Source: Phycisphaerales bacterium
GTDB taxonomy: Bacteria; Planctomycetota; Phycisphaerae; Phycisphaerales; UBA1924
DNA: 32,173 nucleotides
Assembly (NCBI GenBank): GCA_030680655.1
Contig: JAUXUZ010000513.1
Location: 1 to 32,173, forward strand
Direction: 5' to 3'
How positions within the stretch are numbered: position 1 is the first letter of the stretch; every line of letters begins with the position of its first letter. Below, in pieces: positions 16,545-25,491 of this stretch. The translations under genes were made by a program, and so were the position numbers. The notes under the pieces are model-generated. The model was given only the letters and a program-made list of their open reading frames with translations. It was not told where the DNA came from and made no database searches.

Positions 16545-17216
16545 TCACGCGGGCGGCGTGCCCGCCACGAAGGGCCCCCAGACCGACGGCACCTCGAGCG
16601 CTGCCGCCAGCATCGGGCGGAACTCCGCGAGCCGGTGCTCAACAACCCCGAACCTGCGCATGTGGTCGTTTGCGAACTGCGTGTCGAGCATCACAAAGCC
16701 GCGACGCCGGAGGTGGTGCCAAAGGTGCACCAGGCACACCTTGCTCGCTCCCGTTGCGTCATCTTGCGCGCTGCCCCTCTCCGTGAACTTGCTCTCGCCG
16801 AAGAACACACCGCCGATGTGAACGCCGTACAGGCCGCCGACCAAGCGCCCGGTCCGGTACGCTTCGACGCTGTGGGCGTGCCCGGCCGCGTGCAGGCGGT
16901 CGTACGCGTCGATGATCCAATCGTTGATCCATGATCCCCCCCGAGGCTGGTCTGCGCATGCGCGGATCACCCTTCCGAATGCGCAGTCGCTGCGGACTTC
17001 GAACCGCCCGGATCTCACCAGCGCTCGCAGCGACCGCGGCACGTGCAGGCATCCATCACTCAGCGGGAGCACGGAGCGCGGGTCGGCCTCGTAGAACGCC
17101 ACTTTGCCGCGTCGGCCGTCGGCCATAGGGAACATGCCCTGCGACCAGGCACGCAGCAGCATGGGCACCGGGTCAGGTTGTCCAGGTTCCGCGCCCGATG
17201 GGGTTCGCTCGGCCAC
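16545..17216 (-). CDS. aat: Leucyl/phenylalanyl-tRNA--protein transferase
   Basis: WSQGMFPMADG, WINDWIIDAYDRLHAAGHAHSVEAY, LVGGLYGVHIGGVFFGESKF, LDTQFANDHMRRFG. Confidence 0.93.
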   Translation of the reverse strand: MAERTPSGAEPGQPDPVPMLLRAWSQGMFPMADGRRGKVAFYEADPRSVLPLSDGCLHVPRSLRALVRSGRFEVRSDCAFGRVIRACADQPRGGSWINDWIIDAYDRLHAAGHAHSVEAYRTGRLVGGLYGVHIGGVFFGESKFTERGSAQDDATGASKVCLVHLWHHLRRRGFVMLDTQFANDHMRRFGVVEHRLAEFRPMLAAALEVPSVWGPFVAGTPPA

Positions 17217-17241
17217 GGCCGACCGTAGCCACAGAGCGGCG

Positions 17242-17940
17242 TCAGGGTTGTGTGCCAGCGCCGGCGAGCGCTGCGGCGCTCAGGGCCGCCGCGGTGAGCA
17301 GGTCGTGCTCGCGCTCTGTGATCACACCCTGCTCGAGAAGCCGGTCGATGCGTGCAATCTGCTCGGCGAGCACCGTTGCGGACGCAGGCTGGGGCTTCGC
17401 GGTCGGCGTGGGCTGCTGCACGATCGGTGGTGTGGCAACGGCGGGCACCGCTGCGACTTTGACAGGTGATGGACTGCTCGTGACGGGGGGCGCGCCGGTG
17501 ACAGCCGCCACAGTCGTCCCGACCGTCGGCACAGCGGACTCGAGTTGAACGGTCAGGCGGTCCGGGTAGAGTTCAAACGCCGCTCCGCTGGCCGAGTCGA
17601 GTGCGGCCGCAAGTAGATTGGAGTTACTCGCGTCGGCGTTCCCTCGCTGGCTTGTCAGCGTTGTGGTCACGTCTTTGTACCCGTCCTTGCTCAGCCGCAC
17701 GGTGTGCGAGTGCCCGCGTGCGAGCATGATAAACGTCGGGGTGGTGCGGGCTGGGTATCCGGCAATACTGACCTTTGCTCCCGCCGGGTCGGACCTGATC
17801 TCAACCATCTGCTTGTTCCCCTGCAGAACAGTCTGGCTGGTCGCCAGTGGCAGGGCGACCTGGGTCGCCGCAATCGGGATCGCCAGCTGGCAGGCCGCCA
17901 GCGGCAGGAACAGGAAGAGAAGGGGGATGATGCGCAGCAT
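17242..17940 (-). CDS. PEGA-domain lipoprotein with SHOCT-like C-terminus
   Basis: Lipobox LPLAAC; VEIRSDPAGAKVSIAGYPARTTPTFIMLARGHSHTVRLSKDGYK (PEGA); IARIDRLLEQGVITEREHDLL (SHOCT-like). Confidence 0.75.
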   Translation of the reverse strand: MLRIIPLLFLFLPLAACQLAIPIAATQVALPLATSQTVLQGNKQMVEIRSDPAGAKVSIAGYPARTTPTFIMLARGHSHTVRLSKDGYKDVTTTLTSQRGNADASNSNLLAAALDSASGAAFELYPDRLTVQLESAVPTVGTTVAAVTGAPPVTSSPSPVKVAAVPAVATPPIVQQPTPTAKPQPASATVLAEQIARIDRLLEQGVITEREHDLLTAAALSAAALAGAGTQP

Positions 17941-18064
17941 GGGTGCCTCCGGTCGTGCGCCTTATCGGCGGCCCGGGAGGGGGAGATAACCCAGTGGGCG
18001 CAGGGCCCACCCGCTTGCTGAAGTTGTGCTTATCGGGCCGTTGAGTCTTGCGCGGCGGACCCGA

Positions 18065-18934
18065 TCACCAGCCGTTCAGGGCAGCGAGGATGCTCGCGGC
18101 GTTGAACAGCGCGTGCACAACGATCGGCGTGACGACGGAGCCGGTGCGGGCGAAGAGCAGCCCGAGGCAGACTGAGAGGGAAAAGAGCAGCGAGGCGGCG
18201 GCCCAGAACGACCCGGCGGGGATCGCGCCGGCGTGCATGACGGTAAAGAGCGCCGATGTGAACACGACCGCCGGCCAGGTGGCGCGGGTCAGCGTCATGA
18301 GCCCCCGCTGCAGCAGCGCCCGGTAGCAGACCTCTTCGATGATCGGCGCACCGATCACCGCTGCCGCGATCAGGAACCAGCGCCACTGAGGCTCGTTGGT
18401 CGGCTCGACGATGCGCTTGAGCAGGCTGTGAGCGGTACGGTCAACCGGCTGGCCCAGCACCTCGCTGAGCTTGGTTGCAATGACGCCAATGGCGAACACC
18501 ATCGGCAGCACCAAAAACGCCCAGAGCATTGCGCTGCCCGCGATGGCCGGCAGCCGCGACGGCGAAGGGTCGAAGGGTTGGAGCACCAGTCGGCGTGACC
18601 ACCAGGCGATCGCCACGACGGCGGGCATGCCCATCAACATCGCGAGCACCACCGTGTGCGCGACCATCTCCAGAGGAGGCTCTATCGGCCCACCGGGGAT
18701 GGCGCGGAACGCCGCCTGGCCCGAGAGCACCGAGGCGATCCAAGCCAGCAGGATCGAGACTGAGTACGCGGCGAACGCGCCGAGCAGGAGTGGGGGCGCG
18801 AGTTCGCCCGCCTGCCCCGGCTTCCGCGGCACAAACGACGGGAGTTCGGGCGAGAACAGCCGCAGCCGCACCGCCAGCGCTGCGGCGAGCGCAGCGGCGA
18901 TGATCAACCCGAGTAGGGGGAGAGATGCTGTCAC
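18065..18934 (-). CDS. CPBP family intramembrane metalloprotease
   Basis: EEVCYRALLQRGL, FTSALFTVMHAG, PIVVHALFNAASI; multi-TM. Confidence 0.85.
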   Translation of the reverse strand: MTASLPLLGLIIAAALAAALAVRLRLFSPELPSFVPRKPGQAGELAPPLLLGAFAAYSVSILLAWIASVLSGQAAFRAIPGGPIEPPLEMVAHTVVLAMLMGMPAVVAIAWWSRRLVLQPFDPSPSRLPAIAGSAMLWAFLVLPMVFAIGVIATKLSEVLGQPVDRTAHSLLKRIVEPTNEPQWRWFLIAAAVIGAPIIEEVCYRALLQRGLMTLTRATWPAVVFTSALFTVMHAGAIPAGSFWAAASLLFSLSVCLGLLFARTGSVVTPIVVHALFNAASILAALNGW

Positions 18935-19145
18935 GAGGAAGAACCGGGGGCCACCAGCGTAGGTGTTTGTTGGGGGGCGCGAGAGAAACTGCAGGGTTTA
19001 GACGGAGTTTGGTCACAAAGAACGATGCGGGGCTGCATCCAGCATACCACACCGCCGAACACCCTTTGGGCGGGCCCGGTCCCGCCGTTCTACCATCGGT
19101 CAAATGCCCGGTTCTCGGGCCATCACCGGCTTTCAGGAGCTGTCT

Positions 19146-20123
19146 ATGCGGTTGCCAATATGGATGGGGATGCTGTCGGTCGCGGGCGTGGTGTGGGCGG
19201 CCGGCACGGCCAACGCGCAGGTTGACCCAGCGGCCAAGAAGGCGCTGGACGAGTCGGCCGACGCCATCAAGAACATGGGGCCCTGCACCTTCACGGTCAA
19301 GATGGGCACCGAGGGGCTGGGCAAGTTCGGCCTCAGCGCCGAGATGCAGGTGAAGCTCATCCGCGGCTCCGGCAAGAACGGGCACAGCTTTCAGATGCTC
19401 GGCGAGTTCAACTCACCCGGCGGCAAGCCGGAGGACATCAAGGTCAACTCGGCGTACATCGAAGCGAAGATGGGCGAGTGGATCGATGAACCCGCCAAGA
19501 CCCTTTTTATCCGCCCGCTGAGGGCCGTCAAGGCCGACCCGGCTTCGAAAGAGGTGCTTTCCAAGGTGCAGACCCCCAGCAAGGCCTTTGAAGTGCTCTT
19601 CCTTGAGAGTGACCCGTTCAAGAGCGAACTGGCCGCGCCAGAGCTCACGATGGAGAAGGCGGTTGCGGTCAACGGCGAAGAGTGCCAGGTGGTGAAAGCA
19701 ACGCTCGCCGGTGGTTCGGCGTATCGCATGGTCTACATCTCGGCGCTCGACAAGCTGCCGCGCAAGTACGAGCAGTACATGGGCAAGCCGGGCGGCCTGC
19801 AGCAGATCCGGCACTTCGAAGTCAAGGACCTCAACACCGAGACGAAGTTGACGGTGGCGGACATTCACCTCAAATTGCCCGCCGGCTTCAAGACCGACAA
19901 GGTCGATCTGCCCCCCCCGCCTCCCCCGCCCCCGCCCGCGCCTCCGGCCGGCCAACGCGGCGACAGCAAGGACAAGGAGAAAGGGGAGCCCGAGAAGGAG
20001 AGCGACAAGGAAAAAGAGAAGCGGTTGGAGGAGCAGCGCGAGAAGATCAAAGAGAAGCAGCGCGGCAAGGCCCCCGAGGAGCCCTTCGTTCCACAGTCTG
20101 CTCCCCCGGGTAAGGCGGGCTGA
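19146..20123 (+). CDS. Secreted LolA/DUF2092-like protein with poly-Pro linker and charged C-terminal tail
   Basis: Signal peptide MRLPIWMGMLSVAGVVWAAGTANAQ, AGGAG upstream; YISALDKLPRKYEQY; PPPPPPPPPAPP then Lys/Glu-rich tail. Confidence 0.75.
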   Translation: MRLPIWMGMLSVAGVVWAAGTANAQVDPAAKKALDESADAIKNMGPCTFTVKMGTEGLGKFGLSAEMQVKLIRGSGKNGHSFQMLGEFNSPGGKPEDIKVNSAYIEAKMGEWIDEPAKTLFIRPLRAVKADPASKEVLSKVQTPSKAFEVLFLESDPFKSELAAPELTMEKAVAVNGEECQVVKATLAGGSAYRMVYISALDKLPRKYEQYMGKPGGLQQIRHFEVKDLNTETKLTVADIHLKLPAGFKTDKVDLPPPPPPPPPAPPAGQRGDSKDKEKGEPEKESDKEKEKRLEEQREKIKEKQRGKAPEEPFVPQSAPPGKAG

Positions 20124-20137
20124 GGTGCACGTTGTTT

Positions 20138-20161
20138 GGCGATCGCCAGGCGGCGATTGCC
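20138..20161. repeat. Hairpin GGCGATCGCC-AGGC-GGCGATTGCC between the two tandem LolA-like genes
   Basis: 10-bp stem with one G-U pair and a 4-nt loop; no T-tract follows. Confidence 0.5.
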
Positions 20162-20210
20162 GAGGTCTTGATCAGGATTGATCGGCAGGGGGGTTTCTTT
20201 AGGAGTGTCC

Positions 20211-21542
20211 ATGCGTTTGAGCATCAAGTTGGCGGCGGCGAGTGCATCGTTGATCCTGTCGTGGTCTGCGTTTGCGCAGCCCGTCGTCGCACCGGCCGGG
20301 CAACCGGGCGGCGCGGTGGAGTTGAGCGATACGCCAAAGGACGACCCCGAGGCTCGGAAACTGCTTATCGAGAGCGTCGCCGCGATCAACAAGATGGGTC
20401 CGATCAGCTTCAAGGGCCGCTACGCCTCCGCCGGCGCCGCGATGGTGATCGACGGCAACGCCGACGTTCGCTTCGTGCGCAACAACGCCGCGCCGCAGGA
20501 GTCGCTGTTTTGGAGCAAGGGCCGCCTGCAGATGCCGGCCCTCGACAAGCCCGACTTCCATGTCTCCCGCTACACTGATGACAAGGGTGCCAAGCGCACC
20601 GCCTGGCAGGACGATCTGGCGAAGGCTGTCTTCGACCGGCCCGAGGGGCCCGGCCCCGATGGCAAGGAGACCGAGGGCGGGCGTCAGCTCGGCCTGGTCC
20701 TGCGGAGCATGCTGCTGCCGGCGATGATCTCGAACACCCCCTTCGCCGACGAGCTCAAGGAGAGCCACGCCGGCGGGGACGTGATCAAGGCACCGTGCAT
20801 CTTCCTCGCCGACGAGGTGATCGGCGGCGAGCCGTGCAGGGTCATCAGCGTCATCTTCAAGCAGGGCTCGGCGATGCGCAAGATCTGGGTCAGCCCCAAG
20901 GACAAGCTGCCGCGCAAGTACGAGCAGTTCCGCAACGGCCTCTCGCGCTACTGGGAGCTCGACGGGCTCGTCGCCCTTGATGCGTCCAAGGCCGCCGAGG
21001 CCGCCCGCATGCCGACCCCCGACGGCTACCGGCTCGATCAGAGCAACGTCGGGGGTGTTCAGGCACCGGTCGTGACCTCTCCGAGCGCCCCCGGCGTGCA
21101 GCCGGCTGTCACCAGCGGTGGGCCCCAGAACGGGCAGCTTGCGCCCGACTTTGACCTCAAGGCCGCCGGCGGATCGAACCTTACACTCGCCGGGCTGAAG
21201 GGGCAGACCGTGGTCGCCACCTTCGGCGGCAGCGTCTTCCCGCAGAGCTGGAGCAACCAGTCGGCGGCGGCGACTTCACTGGCGGGAAAGCCCGTCAAAG
21301 TGCTCGCGCTCGCCTGCCGCGAGAGCGACCCGGCCCGGGCCACCAAGGCCTTTTCAGACGCTCACGGCGCCGGTCAGCTTCTGCTCGACGCCGACGCCAC
21401 GGCCACTCTCTACAACGTGCGGGGCTTTCCCAGCACCGTCGTGATCGGTCCCGACGGGAAGGTCGCCGCGTTCTTTGAAGGTGTCGTGTCCGAAGCGGAT
21501 CTCGCCGCGGCGGTAGCCGCCGCATCTGCTCCCGCTCACTGA
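20211..21542 (+). CDS. Secreted DUF2092-like protein fused to a redoxin/thioredoxin-fold domain lacking the CxxC motif
   Basis: Signal peptide MRLSIKLAAASASLILSWSAFAQ; WVSPKDKLPRKYEQF; APDFDLKAAGGSNLTLAGLKGQTVVATFGGSVFPQSWSNQS...YNVRGFPSTVVIGPDGKVA. Confidence 0.82.
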   Translation: MRLSIKLAAASASLILSWSAFAQPVVAPAGQPGGAVELSDTPKDDPEARKLLIESVAAINKMGPISFKGRYASAGAAMVIDGNADVRFVRNNAAPQESLFWSKGRLQMPALDKPDFHVSRYTDDKGAKRTAWQDDLAKAVFDRPEGPGPDGKETEGGRQLGLVLRSMLLPAMISNTPFADELKESHAGGDVIKAPCIFLADEVIGGEPCRVISVIFKQGSAMRKIWVSPKDKLPRKYEQFRNGLSRYWELDGLVALDASKAAEAARMPTPDGYRLDQSNVGGVQAPVVTSPSAPGVQPAVTSGGPQNGQLAPDFDLKAAGGSNLTLAGLKGQTVVATFGGSVFPQSWSNQSAAATSLAGKPVKVLALACRESDPARATKAFSDAHGAGQLLLDADATATLYNVRGFPSTVVIGPDGKVAAFFEGVVSEADLAAAVAAASAPAH

Positions 21543-21569
21543 TTGCTCTTCACCACAGGACTGCTTGAG

Positions 21570-21594
21570 CCCCTCCAACTGGAGGGGTTTTTTT
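21570..21594 (+). terminator. Rho-independent terminator after the redoxin-like gene
   Basis: CCCCTCC-AACT-GGAGGGG followed by seven T. Confidence 0.9.
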
Positions 21595-22510
21595 ATGGGC
21601 GGTTGCGCCGCCGCGCGGCCAGGGCGATGCCCAAAGCCAGCGCGCCGGTCGCTCCCGGAGTCGGGATCACGCTGTCAATCCACGCGGCATGGGCGCCGCC
21701 GATCAGCACATCCGCCGCGCCCGTTCCGTAGCCAAACGGCGCGGCCGCCCCGGCACCGGTTGTGAACGTAAACGAGTGCACACCCGCGAGCAGCCACGAG
21801 CCCCCCATCAGCACGAACGAGCCACCGCCGCTGTCGCCGGTCGCCGGAGAGCCCTCCATGGCCGTCGCATCGGTGCTTCCAAAGCGGTTGAAGACGCTGG
21901 TGGCCGGCGCATCAAAGTCCATCAACGCCAGCGATGAGGACCACGACGGGTAGACCGACGAGGCAGGAGCGTCGAACGTGTTGGTAACGGCACGGAGCGT
22001 CCCGGGCGGATCGATCAGGCCGATTGAGCCGAAACCGAACGCGCCGTACCCGGTCAGCACAAGCTCCGAGCCGAGCGGCACCGCCCCGCTCAAGCGCGCA
22101 GCGGGTGTGACCGACGTCACAGGTGCGGTCAGTTGCACCAGCGCAAGGTCTGTGCCCGCCGTGAAGTTGCTGCCCGTCCAGCCCGGGTGGACCGCGATCG
22201 CCGTGACGCCGCGGCTCTCGCCGTTGATCGAGACAGAGATCGACGCAAGCGAGAGCGGCGCCCCGCCACTGCCGGTCACGACGTGGGCCGCCGTGAGCAC
22301 CCAGCCCGGCGCGATCAGCGTGCCCGAGCCGATCCCCCCCGCGATCGAGAGCCGGACGGAGCCGGCGAACGCGGGTTGCGCTGCCAACGCCCGCGCGGCG
22401 GCATCGCCCGCATCGTCACGGATGACCGAAGCGGCCGCCCATCCGGCGGTCGATCCAAGCAGCAGCACGGTGATGAGAGTTGGCGACGCCATCGGCAGCT
22501 TGTTCAACAT
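21593..22510 (-). CDS. Trypsin-like serine protease with PEP-CTERM-like C-terminal sorting signal
   Basis: Catalytic motifs LTAAHVV, GTDLALVQL, GDSGGGSFVL; C-terminus VIPTPGATGALALGIALAARRRNRP; start chosen at the ATG preceding a signal peptide. Confidence 0.85.
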   Translation of the reverse strand: MLNKLPMASPTLITVLLLGSTAGWAAASVIRDDAGDAAARALAAQPAFAGSVRLSIAGGIGSGTLIAPGWVLTAAHVVTGSGGAPLSLASISVSINGESRGVTAIAVHPGWTGSNFTAGTDLALVQLTAPVTSVTPAARLSGAVPLGSELVLTGYGAFGFGSIGLIDPPGTLRAVTNTFDAPASSVYPSWSSSLALMDFDAPATSVFNRFGSTDATAMEGSPATGDSGGGSFVLMGGSWLLAGVHSFTFTTGAGAAAPFGYGTGAADVLIGGAHAAWIDSVIPTPGATGALALGIALAARRRNRP

Positions 22511-22578
22511 ACAACACGCCCGGCCCCGGGGCGACCAATCGTGCCGATAACCAACGGGGATTGAGGGGGTCTGCGCCG

Positions 22579-23586
22579 TCAGTGCGAGGCCATGGCCAGG
22601 TTCTTGCGGATGATCTCCAGCGCCGCATCCAGGTAGGCCTTGTTCCCTTCCCGCTCGATCAGCGCCGGTGCGCACGAGGCCGTCAGCACGCGCCTCACCG
22701 CCGCCAGCCGCCCGTAGTCGCCCTCGCAGTTGAGCCCGAGTTCGCGCCGGTGCAGCGCCAGCTCTTTCAACGGGTTCACGCCGCACATCGCCCCCGGGTT
22801 GCCCCAGTACACGCGCTCAAAGTACAGCGAGTCTTCGATCCAGTGCCCCGCGTGCACCAGCGCCAGGTCGATCAGCACGACGCGCCCGTGCTCGTCGCGC
22901 ACCGCGTTTCCGCCGTGCAGATCGCCGTGGCACCAGTCCACCTTGGATCGAGCCTCCCAGCGGGCCAGCAGGGCGGGGAGCACCCGGTGCACGGCCTTCA
23001 GCTCGTTGTTCCAGACCTGGGCGTCGTGTGGCGAGAGCACCGTTCCGCGGTGCAGCGCATCACGTGACCGGCGCATCATCATTTCCCAGTCGGTCCGTCG
23101 GGGCTGCCGCGCCGAGGCGTCCTCGACCTGCGGGCACAGCTGCTGGAGCCTTGCGCACGCCTCAAGCACCCCCCGCACGGTCCCCTCGTCCATCGAGTTG
23201 CCGATGGTCTTGCCGGGCAGCCGCTCGATCACGAGCCACGCCAGGTCGTGCCCGCCGAGCTCCAGGCCGCACTTGAGCACCCTTGGCGTCACCGGTCGCT
23301 CGTCTTGCTCTTGCAGCGCCGCGAGGCGCGTCGTCCACTTCCATTCCTGATAGCCCACCGGCAGCTTGACGATCACGGGCGCTTCGCGTCCGTCGTCACC
23401 GCGGAGCACCGCCGATGCGGTCGTCCCCCCTCCACGCTGCTGGTCAGAGCGGAACCACGTCAGGTTGCTGAGGCGCCCATCGCCGCCGCACTCGCGCACC
23501 AGCGCCGGGGCGAGCGCTTGCGCCAGCGGCGTGTGCCCGCGCGACGGCGGGGGTGCGGCGTGATGTCCGGCAGACTCTCCGGCCAC
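22579..23586 (-). CDS. Aminoglycoside phosphotransferase (APH)-like kinase family protein
   Basis: WCHGDLHGGNAVRDEHGRVVLIDLALVHAGHWIEDSLYFE. Confidence 0.82.
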   Translation of the reverse strand: MAGESAGHHAAPPPSRGHTPLAQALAPALVRECGGDGRLSNLTWFRSDQQRGGGTTASAVLRGDDGREAPVIVKLPVGYQEWKWTTRLAALQEQDERPVTPRVLKCGLELGGHDLAWLVIERLPGKTIGNSMDEGTVRGVLEACARLQQLCPQVEDASARQPRRTDWEMMMRRSRDALHRGTVLSPHDAQVWNNELKAVHRVLPALLARWEARSKVDWCHGDLHGGNAVRDEHGRVVLIDLALVHAGHWIEDSLYFERVYWGNPGAMCGVNPLKELALHRRELGLNCEGDYGRLAAVRRVLTASCAPALIEREGNKAYLDAALEIIRKNLAMASH

Positions 23587-23639
23587 GCTGGGAGCATACC
23601 ACCCGCCGCAGCGAGTGCCAATGCCGCCACCGAAAACGA

Positions 23640-24479
23640 TCAGGCCGGCTCAGCCTCGATCAGCTCCAGCAGCTGTACAAAGGCCTGAGGCGAGAGCTCC
23701 TCCGGCCTCTGCGTGGCGGACACGCCCGGGGGCAGCGGGTGGTCGCGTCCGAGGATCGAACCGAGCTGCTTCCGGCGCTTCGAGAACGCGCGCTGGCACA
23801 GCGCCGCCAGGCCCGCGCCGTCGCGCGTCAGCGGGTCGGGGCGGCGTCGCACAACGACCATCGCGCTGGTCACCTCCGGCCGGGGCCAGAAGCACTCGGG
23901 CGGCAGCGACGCCACCGTCTCGACCGTCCCCAGCGCCTGCGTCACCACGCTCAGCAGGCCGTACTCCTTGCACGCAGGCCGCGCGCCCATCCGCTGGGCG
24001 ACCTCCTTCTGGATCGTCACCGCCTGCGACGAGCACCGCGGGTGATCGATCAGCAGGTTCAGCATCAGGGGCGTTGCCGCGCCGTAGGGGAGGTTGGCGA
24101 CCAGCTTGAACGGCGTATCGCCGATCGCCGCGGCGGCCGTTTTGTTCAGCACCTTGCCCTTGTCGAGGCAGTCACCCTGCACCAGGCGGAACCGCTCGCC
24201 ACCGCCGTAACCCATCGCGGGCATCCGTTCACCCAGCATCGCCGCGAGCGAGTCGTCCAGCTCGCACGCAACGACGTTGCACCCACGCTCCAGCAGCGCT
24301 TCGGTCAATGTGCCCGTCCCCGGGCCGACCTCGAGCACGAGCTCGCCGGGCTTGACCTCGGCGGCGTCGAGCAGCTTGCCGAGCAGGTTCTTGTCGATCA
24401 GGAAGTTCTGGCCCAGTGCGTGGCGCGGGTGAAGCCCGCGTTCTTCAAGCATCGCTTTGATCTGCGCGAGCGTCTGCAC
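23640..24479 (-). CDS. rsmA: 16S rRNA (adenine-N6,N6)-dimethyltransferase RsmA/KsgA
   Basis: ALGQNFLID, LEVGPGTGTLTEALLERG, VANLPYG. Confidence 0.94.
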   Translation of the reverse strand: MQTLAQIKAMLEERGLHPRHALGQNFLIDKNLLGKLLDAAEVKPGELVLEVGPGTGTLTEALLERGCNVVACELDDSLAAMLGERMPAMGYGGGERFRLVQGDCLDKGKVLNKTAAAAIGDTPFKLVANLPYGAATPLMLNLLIDHPRCSSQAVTIQKEVAQRMGARPACKEYGLLSVVTQALGTVETVASLPPECFWPRPEVTSAMVVVRRRPDPLTRDGAGLAALCQRAFSKRRKQLGSILGRDHPLPPGVSATQRPEELSPQAFVQLLELIEAEPA

Positions 24480-24554
24480 GGGTCATTGTTGGACCGTCGC
24501 CCGACCTTCGCAGGCCGGGATGGCCGGGGTCCATGACGCCCTGGTGAGTGGAGC

Positions 24555-25442
24555 CTACCACACCCCATCGAGGATCTGCTCCAGCGCGTGCCCCACGCCA
24601 CCCTCTTCGCTCCGCAGGGTCGTCCGCTTGCTCACCGCGGCCACCTCGGGCGTTGCGTTTCCCATCGCGATCCCCAGCGCCGCACCCTCGATCATGGTCA
24701 GGTCGTTGTGCTGGTCGCCGATGGCCGCGACACGCTCCGGAGGCACGTTCATGCGCTGGGCGAGTCGCTGCAGCGCCATCCACTTGTCGGCGTGGTGATG
24801 AAACAGCTCGACGATGTGCACGCTCTCGATCCCCTGGTCGCGGCGCTCGTCGGGCAGGAGCACGCCCTTGAAGTGCTGGATCTGGGAGCGCCCGTCGAAC
24901 CTTGCCCGCAACGTCGTCGCCAGCGAATCGATCGGCCGGTTCGCCAGGTATGCGCCCACGCGAACGGTGTCGCGCGGGTGCGGGTCGTCCTTGACGTGCG
25001 TGACGTGGCGCGTCCGTACCTTCATCCGCTCGAACCACCAGCTGCTCGCCCGGTCGATCGTGCCCGGGCCGTTGGGCGCGACGATCAGGTAGTCGTAGCC
25101 GGTCACGGCGGGGTCTTTCAGCAGCAGCGCCGGGTGGTTGTGCGACTGCAGGTGCTCGACCGCCTCGCCGACGATCAACTCGTCGAGGGCGAACCGCTCG
25201 AGCGTGCCGCCGGTGAGTGGACAGGCCACCATCGCGCCGCCGCTGACGATGACAGGGTCGACGCTCCCGATCCGCTCAACCGTTGGTGTCGTCTCGATCA
25301 ACGCCCGACCGGTGCAGAGCGTGACGCAGATCCCCGCCGCATGGGCGGCGCGGATCATCTCAATATTGCGGGGATGGATCGAACCGTCCGGTCCGATCAG
25401 TGTGCCGTCCAGGTCGACGGCGATGAGGTCGTAGCGGTGCAT
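24555..25442 (-). CDS. Cof-type HAD hydrolase
   Basis: DLIAVDLDGTLIGPDG, TLCTGRA, GDQHNDLTMIEGA. Confidence 0.9.
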   Translation of the reverse strand: MHRYDLIAVDLDGTLIGPDGSIHPRNIEMIRAAHAAGICVTLCTGRALIETTPTVERIGSVDPVIVSGGAMVACPLTGGTLERFALDELIVGEAVEHLQSHNHPALLLKDPAVTGYDYLIVAPNGPGTIDRASSWWFERMKVRTRHVTHVKDDPHPRDTVRVGAYLANRPIDSLATTLRARFDGRSQIQHFKGVLLPDERRDQGIESVHIVELFHHHADKWMALQRLAQRMNVPPERVAAIGDQHNDLTMIEGAALGIAMGNATPEVAAVSKRTTLRSEEGGVGHALEQILDGVW

Positions 25443-25491
25443 CGGGGCATCCTACGGGTTCGTGAGGGACGGTGGGGGGCCCGTTGGACGC

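Noticed and set aside
20138-20147. GGCGATCGCC as a HIP1-type cyanobacterial repeat
   Set aside because: Single notable occurrence here and the gene content does not suggest a cyanobacterium; explained as part of a local hairpin.
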